Below, piece after piece: positions 11,885-22,115 of a stretch of DNA of 64,000 nucleotides. A program made the translations under genes and the position numbers. This DNA comes from Cymbomonas tetramitiformis (lineage: Eukaryota > Chlorophyta > Pyramimonadophyceae > Pyramimonadales > Pyramimonadaceae), in assembly GCA_001247695.2 (NCBI GenBank), contig LGRX02003601.1:1-64000 (forward strand), read 5' to 3'. Within the stretch, counting starts at the first letter, position 1. Every line of letters starts with the position of its first letter. Under the pieces are notes generated by a model. The model was not told where the DNA came from and searched no databases. It saw nothing but the letters and a program-made list of their open reading frames with translations.

Positions 11885-12881
11885 TACAACTCCAATGCTT
11901 TGCCAGCTCATTGTCCATAAGAGGTGGGAGAGTCTCTGCAATTTTTCCAGCGATGAATATGCTTGTAAACAGAGACGTCACGCGTACATAACATACTTTC
12001 ATGCAATGATAATGCGATGTGACACGCCCAGTAAACGTTCCATCATCGTAGAAGAATGCCAATTAGGCGAGCGGACCACATGACCTAGTGTCCAATTTGC
12101 ATAAATGCCCCTCTGGTTTCTGTCGTGCATTGTGGCGGGATTGGTGCAGAATGAACATGCTGATTATAGTAGCTGTACTATAATTGGAATAGGCGTAATT
12201 GCTGTACTATTCGGAATAAAATAACCGTAATTGTACATATAATATAGTTAATGTGGATGGGAGAAGGTGGGGGGGGTGGGGAGCGATACCCTTTTTTTTA
12301 CCCAACGATAACGACGAGTAGGCAGTCGCGGAGTCGTTATACGTGTCATCAACTTTTTGACAAGTAGGTTCTTTTCTCAAATTGAGACCGGGTAAAGGGA
12401 TGTTATATATTAGGAGTACCCCGCAAATGGCTCAGGCTGACTTGAAAGAATTTATAATTATCTGCCACTGTAGAATTCGATGGGAATGGTACCCATCATG
12501 GAAGCGACACGGACGGAATCGAGAATGGCATCGACCGCTGAGAAATTGGCGGAAATCATTTCCGAAATGGTGACCGTTAGATCACGCTTAGTTTTTTTCG
12601 CTTGCAAGTGTTCTGCTCGTTGGAAAGCGCTTCCAACATCTGGGTTTTTTGAGTGTGCCGTTATTTCGCATATTTATTCGAATCGTGCCACTCCAGAATA
12701 TTGGACACAATCTGAAACAGGCGTATAAAAGGAATATAATCCTCGCGACAAGTCATTTTTTAATCATTATACACGAGTGACGTCAGACTGTATAAATGAC
12801 ATGAAACGTCTTTTTCGAATCAAAATTCAGGAGTCTCATCATCCACGAGGTTGACGTTACCTGTCGAGTATAATAAATTAT
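11885..12881. other. No feature recognised
   Basis: AT-rich sequence with short frames only; a G-rich run (GGTGGGGGGGGTGGGG) lies near 12268-12283. Nothing coding was supported on either strand. Confidence 0.4.
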
Positions 12882-13099
12882 TGTCGCAAACGCGTGCACA
12901 TGATGGTACGAATACTGTCGGGTCCGAGCAATCTTAACACTCGCGGATAGACATAAGTTCGTCATTGACATTCACTGGTGTCGGTAACTGTCCGAGCAAT
13001 CTCAACACAGCACAAGATCGTAGAGCTACAAATTTTTTGAAATTCTGACATTCTGAGATCGAACACTAAGCTCTTTCATGCAAGCCCAGATTTCCAACA
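12882..13099 (-). mobile_element. Solo 218-bp LTR of the methyltransferase/integrase element family
   Basis: It is almost identical to 13625-13842. On the minus strand it runs TGTTGG...GCGACA (TG...CA). Flanking bases do not show the polypurine tract that borders the other copy, nor a clear 5-bp target duplication, so it is either an old solo LTR or a rearranged end. Confidence 0.65.
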
Positions 13100-13358
13100 T
13101 GAAAAAGAATAAAAACAGCAGTAAAATATATTCATAAAAGGTCGGTATAATAACCACAAAGTACGAATTATTGTACAAAAGCTGTGAGCAGAACTGTTTT
13201 AGCACTCTAGCACTGGCACGCGAACAGCCACCTAGCACTTGCGAAGCAAAACAATAATGAGTCCACTAGCCTGACCTACAGTCAGAGCTTTCTTATATCT
13301 CAATGCTCTGTCACATTTCCCAAAACTGTAACGGGTTCTAGCCCTTAAATCTTCATCT

Positions 13359-13619
13359 GGCCAATGGAAAGTCGTTATTCCATGCCAGCTCTAACAATGT
13401 TACCGTTCACCACATTTTGACTGACACGTCAGTGGCAGAGTAGTCACTGTCATCTTCATCTTATCATTTCTTGGTCACCCGATAATGACCATATCTTCTC
13501 TGGCAGGTCTGCACCCCTCAGGCAGTCATATTAGCGAAGCCTGTCATACTGTCATCTCTGTCACGCGTGTCACCAGCTGGACAAACCCGGCGCGGTACCA
13601 TGAGAAGCCGGCGTTTGTT
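13359..13619. repeat. Dispersed repeat, copy 1 (second copy at 26401-26661)
   Basis: About 260 bp starting GGCCAATGGAAAGTC and ending GAAGCCGGCGTTTGT is repeated nearly base for base at 26401-26661. Its 3' end lies next to the LTR at 13625. No coding capacity or terminal repeats were identified. Between 13100 and 13358 nothing was recognised. Confidence 0.8.
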
Positions 13620-13624
13620 ACAGC

Positions 13625-13842
13625 TGTCGCAAACGCGTGCACATGATGGTACGAATACTGTCGGGTCCGAGCAATCTTAACACTCGCGGATAGACATAAG
13701 TTCGTCATTAACATTCACTGGTGTCGGTAACTGTCCGAGCAATCTCAACACAGCACAAGATCGTAGAGCTACAAAATTTTTGAAATTCTGACATTCTGAG
13801 ATCGAACACTAAGCTCTTTCATGCAAGCCCAGATTTCCAACA
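13625..13842 (-). mobile_element. 3' LTR of the minus-strand methyltransferase/integrase retroelement
   Basis: Read on the minus strand this begins TGTTGGAAATC and ends TTTGCGACA. It is directly preceded by GATGGGGGA at 13851-13843, a polypurine tract of the kind that primes plus-strand synthesis, and it follows the end of the element's coding region. The 218-bp length equals that of the solo copy at 12882-13099, differing at only a couple of positions. Confidence 0.75.
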
Positions 13843-13879
13843 TCCCCCATCTGTAGCTGCTGCGTGCAGTAGCACAGAC

Positions 13880-15459
13880 TCAAATATGGGCTTGTTCAGC
13901 ATACTGGGTCGTATCACCATCTGCCATGAACTTGCCCAAACTGAAAGTGAACATACCAATGCCTTCACCTTCTCCACCCTGTAACATCCTGGCTCTGACC
14001 AGCGGATTCTTGAATACCAAGACCCACATACACCTGCGGCCGATAGGTCCATGTTCCAAATGCCCAATCACATGCAAGCGTCCAGTCTGACTCAATCGTC
14101 TGAAGTACGCGGCTCTGCTCTCGGTCATATCTGTCAAGTAGTAGGAACGTGAACACATGCCACCACACGACTGGCCATAACTGCCAATGGAAACGCGATA
14201 TCGAGCGCTGCAAACCAAGGCGAAGTCACCACTGCGTCACAGACACCATACTTCTCCTTCCATATGCGATAGTTACCTGGCTGAAGTGCGTCATGCGCCT
14301 CAGACCAACCCAACTGAGAGTTCCAGTCATTATTCATAAATCTCAACTGCGGCCATTGCTCCACCATCACCTCACTGATGACCCCAGTACCTGCCCATGG
14401 GTCCCACACGCCATCGATGGACTTCCAGTCCACCTCTGTCGCCAAGCGCCTCACCTCGGAGGGCACTGTGATGACCAGCTCAAGCCCCCACTGCAGCGCA
14501 CTAGCTTCTCGCACCTGAGCCTTGGTCATATGCCTCAATTCTCCTCGTTTTTCAACTTCTTCTTCAGCCAAAGCAGGCACAAGAGGTGCATCCCTCAGCT
14601 GCCTTGCCATTGCCTTCTGTTCCCGGCATTTCTTGCTCAGCACCGTGCGATGCCCCTCATTCCAGTGCCCTGGCATGAAGATCTGCACGGCCTCAGAGAG
14701 CTTGTCCTGTCTGCCCCAATCAATCTGATCTGGCATGTAGAGAAACATGTCCTTCTCATCCAGCAGCATATCCCTGGACGAGATGGCATGCCATGGCTGC
14801 GACTTGTCTCCCTTCACCACCCGACGGGGACCCACGTCTGCTGGAAGCAGGCGCATATCCGAGGACAGCTTCTCGTTCAACTGTTGTTCCTTCATTCCCA
14901 ATCTGTCCTCCAGGATCCAAGAGCTCTTGGTTTCCTGGGCTTGCATCTCAGCATTGGCGGCTTGCATCCTCGTGCCTGAGCACCTAGGACATAGCCACTC
15001 GCCTTCTGGTACTTCGTTCAATGCTGGGGTAAGACACCATAAATGGTACCCCTTGTTGCACGCGTCGCACAACAACATCTCTGCTTCTCCATCAGTCTTC
15101 CTGCACACTTCACATGCAAGATGTCTGCTGGGCACGGCTGCACTGCAGTCATACTGGTCCTTCACCTGCAGGTGACATGGCGCGATGCTCTGCACAGTGC
15201 TCTTTTCTCTTAACTTGGTGGCGTCCTCGAGCACCACGACACCATCTCGCTGTATCTTGACCAGCTTCAGGATGGCGGACTTGGTCGCGACTTCCATGCC
15301 GCTGCGAGGCTTCTGTCTGATGTAGACGAAATCACCCACTTTGAACTGGTGTGGCCTAGGCTCATGGCCCCCACCCCTTCTCCCTTCATAATGTAACGTA
15401 TCACGATGCTGTGCTACCTCCAGGCTGCAACCAGCGTGCACCATCAATCGTCTCACCAC
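13880..15459 (-). pseudogene. Element protein, distal part: integrase C-terminus, PHD finger, amino-methyltransferase-like domain
   Basis: This is the same frame as the integrase frame upstream and is separated from it only by an in-frame TAG at 15469-15471. Residues numbered from 15459: about 36-100 look like the SH3-like integrase C-terminal region (VGDFVYIRQKP). Residues 116-160 form a C4HC3 PHD finger (CEVC, CDAC, GYHLWC, LCPRC), a histone-tail-reading fold. The last about 100 residues contain WDPWAGTG (SAM-binding motif I-like), MNNDWN, and VTSPWF in the place of motif IV of amino-methyltransferases of the Dam-like type. The frame closes at 14134 and similarity-like sequence continues in another frame to 13880, indicating a one-base indel near 14150. 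Catalytic activity is unproven: SPW is not the canonical DPPY/NPPY. Assignment of this last domain is an inference from motif pattern. Confidence 0.6.
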
Positions 15460-15468
15460 CTGTGCTCT

Positions 15469-16887
15469 CTAGAGGAGGTCCTTGACTCGGGCATCCTTGT
15501 CGTCTTCGACCCCAGCACTGAAATCTATGCGGGGCGCCTGCTTCAAATCTGGCGGCACCACTGCCTCTTGGGCAAACAGCAAGGTGAACGGCGCCACTCC
15601 CGTGGACTCTTGGCGTGCTGCATTGTAGCTCAGCACCAGCGGCCAGAGCTGCTCATCCCACTCATAATCGAGGCCCTTCTCCAAGGCGAGCTTCTTGAAG
15701 CAGAACTTCATTGTGCGCACCACTCGCTCGGTAAGCCCGTTGCCTTCCGGCGAGTCTGGCGAGGTGACTCGTCTGTCTATCAGACAGTCTCTGCAGAGCT
15801 GCTTGAACTCGCCCTCGAACTCTTTGCCTCCATCCACCAAGCAATCTGCTGGCGCACCGAACACAGCCAGGACATGACTGCGAAATGCCGCTGCGATGGT
15901 CCTTGCCTCCTTGTCGGGAATGGGCACACAGACTATGAATCTGGTGTAGTGCTCGGTCATGATGAGCACCCTGTTGTTGCCAGCCTTGGTCTCCCTTCTC
16001 GAAGGCCATGCCAAGTCCAGTGACCAACGATACATGAACGACACGATCTCGAGAGGGGACAAACACGCCTCCTCCCTCGCGTAGTGGGTCTTCACGCGCT
16101 GGCAAGTCTCACACTGAGTAACCACCGCCTCCACGTCCTTCTTCAGGTCGGCCCACCAATGGCGCTGCCACAGAAGATGTTGCGTACGCCTTATTCCCCA
16201 ATGGCCAGTTCTGGAGTGGTACTCCTTGACCAACGCAAGGCGGTCAGCAGGTTTGGGTATCCTCACCTCCTTGCCCGACAGCGTGATCATGTAAATCTCG
16301 TCTGTAGCCTCATCCCATCGGTGTCGTGCTGCACGCCTCCTTACCCGACGAACTTCATCCTCTGGCAATCTCACGCCGCCATTGGACTTCAGCCATCTGA
16401 GGCACCACTCGTCGTCATGCACATCTCGATGCTTGTCGCGGTCAGCCTGTTGTTCTGCAACACTGGCCATCAAGTCCGCAAATCTGGTGGTACACGCCAA
16501 CCTGGGGAGTCTCATCTCCGTGTCTTTGCCAGGCAGACTCCAAGCAGGCACGTCAGCACGCACTGCTGGAGTTGCACCCTCCTTCACGAAGTGGCTCTCA
16601 TGCCTCTGGCGATACTGCTCAATGACGTAGAGCTGCCACACCTTCTTCTTCTTCTTCGTGGTTCCAGCCTTCTGCCGCTGGGCCCCAATTCCCTCTGCAC
16701 CTTTCTGCCCTTGTGAGCACATTATCTGCAGCTTCTCTTCCCAGTCACGGTGGCTCATGGTCTTCGCCACCTGCTGAGTATATGCATTCGAATTCTCAAC
16801 CCATTCCGCCAGCAAAGCTTGCCTCTGCCGAAGGTCCGACCTCGCGTGGTCTGCCCACGGTTGTTGTCTACAGCGATAGGCTGACAT
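15469..16887 (-). CDS. Gypsy-type integrase (H2C2 zinc-binding and rve core) of the retroelement
   Basis: Inserts element cDNA into the genome. Residues numbered from 16887: H224, H229, C259 and C262 form the HX4H...CX2C zinc-binding domain. The catalytic triad is D291 (WSLDLAWP), D352 (CLVDGGKEF) and E387 (GNGLTERVV), so the last two are DX34E-spaced as in retroviral-type integrases. The first about 210 residues are a basic, Gln- and Lys-rich linker with no reverse-transcriptase motifs. The frame stops at TAG and would otherwise run on into the PHD-containing part; this TAG could be a mutation or a readthrough site. The integrase itself has all key residues and no internal stops. Confidence 0.85.
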   Translation of the reverse strand: MSAYRCRQQPWADHARSDLRQRQALLAEWVENSNAYTQQVAKTMSHRDWEEKLQIMCSQGQKGAEGIGAQRQKAGTTKKKKKVWQLYVIEQYRQRHESHFVKEGATPAVRADVPAWSLPGKDTEMRLPRLACTTRFADLMASVAEQQADRDKHRDVHDDEWCLRWLKSNGGVRLPEDEVRRVRRRAARHRWDEATDEIYMITLSGKEVRIPKPADRLALVKEYHSRTGHWGIRRTQHLLWQRHWWADLKKDVEAVVTQCETCQRVKTHYAREEACLSPLEIVSFMYRWSLDLAWPSRRETKAGNNRVLIMTEHYTRFIVCVPIPDKEARTIAAAFRSHVLAVFGAPADCLVDGGKEFEGEFKQLCRDCLIDRRVTSPDSPEGNGLTERVVRTMKFCFKKLALEKGLDYEWDEQLWPLVLSYNAARQESTGVAPFTLLFAQEAVVPPDLKQAPRIDFSAGVEDDKDARVKDLL

Positions 16888-17470
16888 GGGGAATTCTCCG
16901 CCTCTGGGGACTCCTCGCTGTGAGGGAGCCCCTTCCTGCTTGCTTCTGCGACTGACATCAGCAGTTCCATTGCCCTGCGATCCATGGCCAGGCCCAGAAT
17001 GCTCGCCAATTCTACGTCGTTCAGGCCATCAGCCATGCGTAGCTCACTTGCGCTGTAGCCCATGGCTCGCGCCTTCTCGTCGAGGTTCACTTCTCGAGAT
17101 TCTTCCTCGGTGTCCTCATCGTCCTGGTTGCGCACCACGGTGCCCATCCTTGCTCTTCTGAATGCTCTCGACCCTTGCGTCGCCATGATGGTGGGAAGAG
17201 CCCTCAGCGGTTCTCCCACCACGTTCACCACGTAGTGAGGCGCGCGGTCTGTTCTTATCACTGGTCTGGGCTGCCAGCCCTTGCATAGGATTGACGATAC
17301 GACTCGTCCTTCTGGTCTCGCCACCTTGCTCATCACGGAGCGAAACTGGTGGATCTGGAACAGGTTGCTCCAATACGCTCGCAATCGATGTGCGTAGGCG
17401 CCTGCTTGTGCTGCATCAAAGGACACTGGTCGACCAATGACGCTGGCAATGTACGGGAACACCTCGTCCC
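16755..17470 (-). pseudogene. C-terminal fragment of a cytosine-C5 DNA methyltransferase carried by the retroelement
   Basis: The fragment begins abruptly at the LTR junction at 17470. It contains HRLRAYWSNLF, like motif VIII of DNMT-type C5 methyltransferases (basic residues then R-YW-N), then a PEGR segment, a LPTIMATQGSRAF stretch at the expected place of motif IX, and a helical ILGLAMDRRAMELL stretch at the place of motif X. The catalytic PC and ENV motifs would lie further N-terminal and are missing, so it cannot be active as it stands. Capture of cytosine methyltransferases by retrotransposons has been reported in several algal and protist lineages, which makes this reading plausible. 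Downstream the frame changes near 16.85-16.9 kb before the integrase linker. Confidence 0.55.
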
Positions 17471-18097
17471 TGTCAGGGTTATGACCGATGACATATGTGT
17501 CATACATGTCATACGTGTCATACCTGTCATACGTGTCATACCATGTCATGTCATGTCATGTCATATATTATTATGACAGTCGGTCATGTCATATATTATT
17601 ATGACAGTCGACAGTATGGTCGATCATGACTGTACAGGTCGAGTCGCGTCATACATTTATGACAGTCGTCAGTACGGTCGACGATGACTGTACATGTCGC
17701 CAGATGATTATGTCATATCATCAGGCATCCCTGTCATCGAGAGTTCGTATGTCGAACTCGAAGATGGCAAAGCAAAGATACATCTTGGAAACAAACCAAG
17801 AACCATCTTTAGCTTTCAGCATGCGCGGAACTCGCATGTGCAGCATGAACGAACTAGTCGTTATTACCATGCTGGTCGTTCAACCTACGTCTCGGGTTCA
17901 CAACCCAATGGCGGTACCATCTAAGATGATGGGTGACGTAGGTATAAAAGTGAGGAAGCGTTGTGCTTCAGCAGATCTTCTACGGAGACTGCAACTCACA
18001 ACCCGCTATACTGTTACACTTGTGTGTGTCGTTCAACAGCACAGTGTTTATTTGATATACTGTATAATATTTGTGGGCTCGCATATCAGCCCTGACA
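17471..18097 (+). mobile_element. LTR 1 of a tandem LTR pair (TGTCAGGG...CCCTGACA family)
   Basis: Starts TGTCAGGGTTATG and ends CAGCCCTGACA, with inverted 8-bp termini. It contains an array of TGTCATAC-type octamers, a TATA-like GTATAAAAG at about 17942, and is followed after two or three bases by TGGTATTCTAA, resembling the TGGTAT start of an initiator-tRNA primer-binding site. It interrupts the methyltransferase element. It is 9 bp longer than LTR 2 in the octamer array. Confidence 0.75.
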
Positions 18098-18118
18098 TAA
18101 TGGTATTCTAATTTTTTC

Positions 18119-18736
18119 TGTCAGGGTTATGACCGATGACATATGTGTCATACATGTCATACGTGTCATACCTGTCATACCATGTCATGTCATGTCATGT
18201 CATATATTATTATGACAGTCGGTCGTGTCATATATTATTATGACAGTCGACAGTATGGTCGATCATGACTGTACAGGTCGAGTCGCGTCATACATTTATG
18301 ACAGTCGTCAGTACGGTCGACGATGACTGTACATGTCGCCAGATGATTATGTCATATCATCAGGCATCCCTGTCATCGAGAGTTCGTATGTCGAACTCGA
18401 AGATGGCAAAGCAAAGATACATCTTGGAAACAAACCAAGAACCATCTTTAGCTTTCAGCATGCGCGGAACTCGCATGTGCAGCATGAACGAACTAGTCGT
18501 TATTACCATGCTGGTCGTTCAACCTACGTCTCGGGTTCACAACCCAATGGCGGTACCATCTAAGATGATGGGTGACGTAGGTATAAAAGTGAGGAAGCGT
18601 TGTGCTTCAGCAGATCTTCTACGGAGACTGCAACTCACAACCCGCTATACTGTTACACTTGTGTGTGTCGTTCAACAGCACAGTGTTTATTTGATATACT
18701 GTATAATATTTGTGGGCTCGCATATCAGCCCTGACA
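18119..18736 (+). mobile_element. LTR 2 of the tandem pair
   Basis: Nearly identical to LTR 1 apart from one 9-bp (GTGTCATAC) deletion and single substitutions. Only 21 bp (18098-18118) separate the two LTRs; that spacer is itself the primer-binding-site-like start of an element interior. The interior start after LTR 2 (18737-18890: TAGTGGTATTCTAA, then GTCAAGGCACGA) matches the start after the third LTR at 28400. Confidence 0.75.
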
Positions 18737-18890
18737 TAGTGGTATTCTAATTTAGCTCGTCAAGGCACGAACAGCACGAGAACTCAATTGTGTGCAGCGC
18801 GTAGATATCATTAATTTTGTGTTGACAGGTTGCGGAGCTTAATTACATAAGGCGACGCACTTGAATAAATCGAATATTTGATATATCGCA
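18737..18890 (+). mobile_element. Truncated interior of the TGTCAGGG LTR element
   Basis: The primer-binding-site-like TGGTATTCTAA is followed by GTCAAGGCACGAACAGCACGAGAACTC, closely similar to 28410-28450 after LTR 3. The interior breaks off before a minisatellite at about 18930. No coding sequence. Confidence 0.5.
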
Positions 18891-18939
18891 TATTCCGCTG
18901 TAATAGCGCATCTGGAAAATGGCGAGGCGATCCGGGATC

Positions 18940-19120
18940 GTTCTTTTCGTGATCCGGAACGGGATCGATCCCGGGAGGGAAGTTTCTTACGGGATCGATC
19001 CTGGAACGCCCCGGGTACGGGAACGATCCTGGAACGCTCCAGGTACGGGAACGATCCTGGAACGCTCCAGGTACGGGAACGATCCTGGAACGCTCCAAGT
19101 ACTGGAACGATCCTGAATCG
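18940..19120. repeat. Minisatellite, about 30-bp unit (CGATCCTGGAACGCTCCAGGTACGGGAA)
   Basis: At least five units of roughly 28-30 bp with internal palindromes (GGAACGCTCC, GATCC). Both strands stay open over part of it, generating spurious PGAFQDRSRT-type frames. Confidence 0.85.
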
Positions 19121-19879
19121 ATGGGGGGACACTCATGATAAGTCCAAGGGTCGATTCAAGCATTCAAGGCAAGTACCATGAACCGCACATTAAAAAAAAG
19201 GTAGACTTTCACAAGGCTAGAAAGCAGGAGGCAAATTCAAAAAGAAAAAAATCAACAAATCCACATAAATAGATACACCTTTGAGTACACAAGCTACTTC
19301 ATTTGCATATGTTCATACGGTCTCCACTAAGATGGTATCACTGGCTATTATACTCTTCTTCTTTCTCATCTATACTTCCCACTCCTATAGCGTTTTGGTG
19401 TTGGGGTATTTTTGTCAAAGTTGCAAGCCACTTGGTTGGTTGCGCAAGCTTCACACGCGATTGTGTCGTATTCCATCTTTTAACTTGGGTAAACATTCTT
19501 GAATACTCCTTGCTGAAGGTGTTTGGCACCTCTGTCTGCACATGCGATAGTGCCACAGTGAGTAGCAGTTGAAAAGAACTCATGCGCAAAAAACAACAAA
19601 GGGTAAATAAGTACTTACCACAGCTTGTGACTTCGTGCACGAGTTCTCATTTATTTCATACTCGACGGCCTAGTCTTTCAAGCTTGGGCCACTGGCCATC
19701 TGGCTTCTAGAGTTTTCTTTCCCTTTTCTTCTATTGCTCGTGCTGAATTTTTTTGTCTTATTATCCGCATTTTTTTCTTTTTGGGAAGGTGATGCTTGCT
19801 TGTTGGTCTCCGAGTAGCGCACGTCCATGTTTTGAGTGGCCATCCTGAGGAACGAATCGTGGTAAAGCTCAACACACAT
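19121..19879. other. No feature recognised
   Basis: AT-rich, short frames only; no domain or splice chain was supported. Confidence 0.4.
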
Positions 19880-20945
19880 AAGCTGACATGCTGAGCTCAA
19901 CTGAGAAGCAAAGCAAAGCAAACAGCAAAGTTGGGCAAAGCTGAGTCGAGTTGAGCAGAGCTTAGTCGAGTTGAGCTAAGTTGAGCTAAGTTGAGCTAAG
20001 TTGAGCTTAGTTGACACGCTGACAGGAGCAAAGCTGACACGCTGAGCTGATATAAGCTAACAAGCTAAACTAAGCGGAGCTGACAAACCGAGTTGAGCTG
20101 ACACACAGTTACAGGTACGGGATAATACAGCATAGACTGGAATATGTGTGTATATGTGTGTGCCTGTTGTGTTATTCCTATGCTAGGATACGCGTGTACC
20201 TCTCTGTGCGTGTGCTATGCCTGTGGTAGGATATATGTGTATCTCTATACCACTGTTATGCCTGTGATAGGATATGTGTGTTTTTTTTTCAAAAGCTAAG
20301 CTAAGCTAAGCTCAAAAGCTAAGCTCAACTCAGGCGTTGAGTTTGGCGCTAAGTGCTGAGCTAAGATAAGCTGAGCTGAGTTGTTTTCACTCATAGAGTT
20401 GAGGTGAGTTGAGTTGAGTTGAGCTGAGTTGAGCTTAGCTGACACGCTGACGTGAGCGAAACTGACACGCTTAGCTGATATGAGCTCAAAAGCTAAGCTC
20501 AACTCAGGCGTTGAGTTTGGCGCTAAGTGCTGAGCTAAGATAAGCTGAGCTGAGTTGTTTTCACTCATAGAGTTGAGGTGAGTTGAGTTGAGTTGAGTTG
20601 AGCTGAGTTGAGCTTAGCTGACACGCTGACGTGAGCGAAACTGACACGCTTAGCTGATATGAGCTCAAAAGCTAAGCTCAACTCAGGCGTTGAGTTTGGC
20701 GCTAAGTGCTGAGCTAAGATAAGCTGAGCTGAGTTGTTTTCACTCATAGAGTTGAGGTGAGTTGAGTTGAGTTGAGTTGAGCTGAGTTGAGCTTAGCTGA
20801 CACGCTGACGTGAGCGAAACTGACACGCTTAGCTGATATGAGCTCAAAAGCTAAGCTCAACTTTGGCGTTGAGTTTGGCGCTAAGTGCTGAGCTAAGATG
20901 AGCTGAGCTGAGTTGAGTTGAGTGAATGCGTAATAGAGTGAGTAA
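19880..20945. repeat. TGAGC-rich low-complexity tract with 179-bp tandem repeats
   Basis: From 19880 the sequence is built from GAGCT/TTGAGC/AAGCTGA words. From about 20315 a higher-order unit of 179 bp emerges: GACACGCTGACGTGAGCG recurs at 20441, 20620 and 20799, almost unchanged. A TGTGTG/TATGTGT-rich stretch lies at 20130-20285. Repetitive Ser/Ala/Leu/Asn frames on the minus strand are artefacts of the array. Confidence 0.9.
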
Positions 20946-21253
20946 TGAATTTTTAGTGAGTGGTCCGGAGTGTGGGTTGTGAGGTTATGAGAGCGAATAC
21001 AATTACCTTAATGCACGTTCGTTCTTCACAGTCCCGCTCCTTTGAAGTTTCTGCCTTACCATACCCAACACCCCATGCTGTGTGAGAATGGCTTGGTTCC
21101 AAAACCTCAAAGAACATAGTGAAAAATAACATGCTTATCTTGATCTTATGTAAGACCAGAAAGTGCGCAGTACCATACCATACTTTTATAGTAATCACAC
21201 ATATCCTAAAAGATCTAAAACACGGGAGCACATATGTGGAAAATTATTTTTGC

Positions 21254-21540
21254 ATCAAAATATTACACCTCTTTGTGGCGCCACGGGAGACAAGTGGTCA
21301 CAGACACAAGAGTGTCAGACCTACTCAAACCCAAGATGCCATACATCACAACAAGGCCAATACCTTGTTGCTCGCGGATCAAGGGCGCTCCAAACAAACC
21401 CGCAGACCAAGGGTGCAGGCGCCTTCTTCTACAAGAGTAGAAAGCGTGACCACAATGGTTCCTTCAATGGCGCAATCACCAATGTGTGGCCAAGGGAGTT
21501 CGTTTTTGCAACGCCACAAAGGAGGTGTAATATTTTGATA
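21254..21540. mobile_element. Short terminal-inverted-repeat element (MITE-like), about 287 bp
   Basis: The left end, ATCAAAATATTACACCTC then TTTGTGGCG, is the inverse of the right end, CGCCACAAAGGAGGTGTAATATTTTGAT: about 28 bp of near-perfect terminal inverted repeat. No transposase is encoded. A target-site duplication was not evident at the ends as drawn. Bases 20946-21253 show nothing else. Confidence 0.65.
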
Positions 21541-21800
21541 CCTATGCTAAATGAAATATTTCTCATAGGGTTGCAGGATTTGCACCGACCAAATAAAATA
21601 TGCAAACAGCTTATGTGAAAACCGAGCTTACAGTTGATATTCGTTATAGAATACTAAAAGTCAATAGCTAAAATAAGTCTATACATTAAAACAAAACAGT
21701 TTGATAAAAAGAAAATAAAGAAAATAAAAAATAAACCACCACTCTAAGTGGGGAAGGATTACCTAAAGGGAATCCGGCCCAGTTCGCCTAACTATTACCC

Positions 21801-22115
21801 AGCAGTTCAATCGCAATGGTTCCACCGCGAGCTGCGAGCTGGTTCAGGCACAAAGGATTGCACAATAACAGTGTCCTCCCCACTGAATCGCATATTTAGA
21901 CTGAGGAACTCTAGGTTCTACCTACAGTGAAGGCAAGGAGCGATGTTGTTGTCCTAGGCACAGCAGTTCAATCGCAATGGTTCCCGCGAGCTGGTTCAGG
22001 CACAAAGGATTGCACGATAACAGTGTCCTCCCCACTGAATCGCATATTTAGACTGAGGAACTCTAGGTTCTACCTACAGTGAAGGCAAGGAGCGATGTTG
22101 CTGTCCTAGGCATTC
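21801..22115. repeat. 161-bp tandem duplication
   Basis: AGCAGTTCAATCGCAATGG...GCGATGTTG...CCTAGGCA at 21801-21961 repeats at 21962-22115 with a small deletion (one of two GAGCTGCGAGCTGG repeats) and a few substitutions. No coding potential. Confidence 0.85.

Larger units (their letters stand above)
13843..17470 (-). mobile_element. Gypsy-like LTR retroelement interior: C5-methyltransferase end, integrase, PHD finger, second methyltransferase; 5'-truncated
   Basis: On the minus strand the order is: C-terminal portion of a cytosine-C5 DNA methyltransferase, a basic linker, H2C2 zinc-binding domain plus DDE integrase core, integrase C-terminal region, PHD finger, second methyltransferase-like domain, polypurine tract, 3' LTR. 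The 5' end is cut at 17470 by another LTR element. No reverse transcriptase or RNase H is visible; they may have been upstream or lost. A Ginger-type DNA transposon with a Gypsy-like integrase was considered, but the LTR and polypurine tract favour a retroelement. The reading frame is disturbed at three places: a frame change near 16.85-16.9 kb, an in-frame TAG at 15469, and a frameshift near 14150. Confidence 0.7.

Noticed and set aside
13843..17470. Ginger-type DNA transposon with a Gypsy-like integrase
   Set aside because: A polypurine tract and a TG...CA 218-bp LTR sit at the 3' end, and the LTR occurs separately nearby, which favours a retroelement; the missing reverse transcriptase keeps this alternative weakly alive.
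17626..18750. Two identical 161-codon plus frames
   Set aside because: They lie inside the duplicated LTRs and overlap the TATA-like region; no known LTR family codes here.
20296..20747. Repetitive minus-strand frames rich in Ser, Ala, Leu and Asn
   Set aside because: They follow the 179-bp tandem repeat exactly and have no start context or domain.
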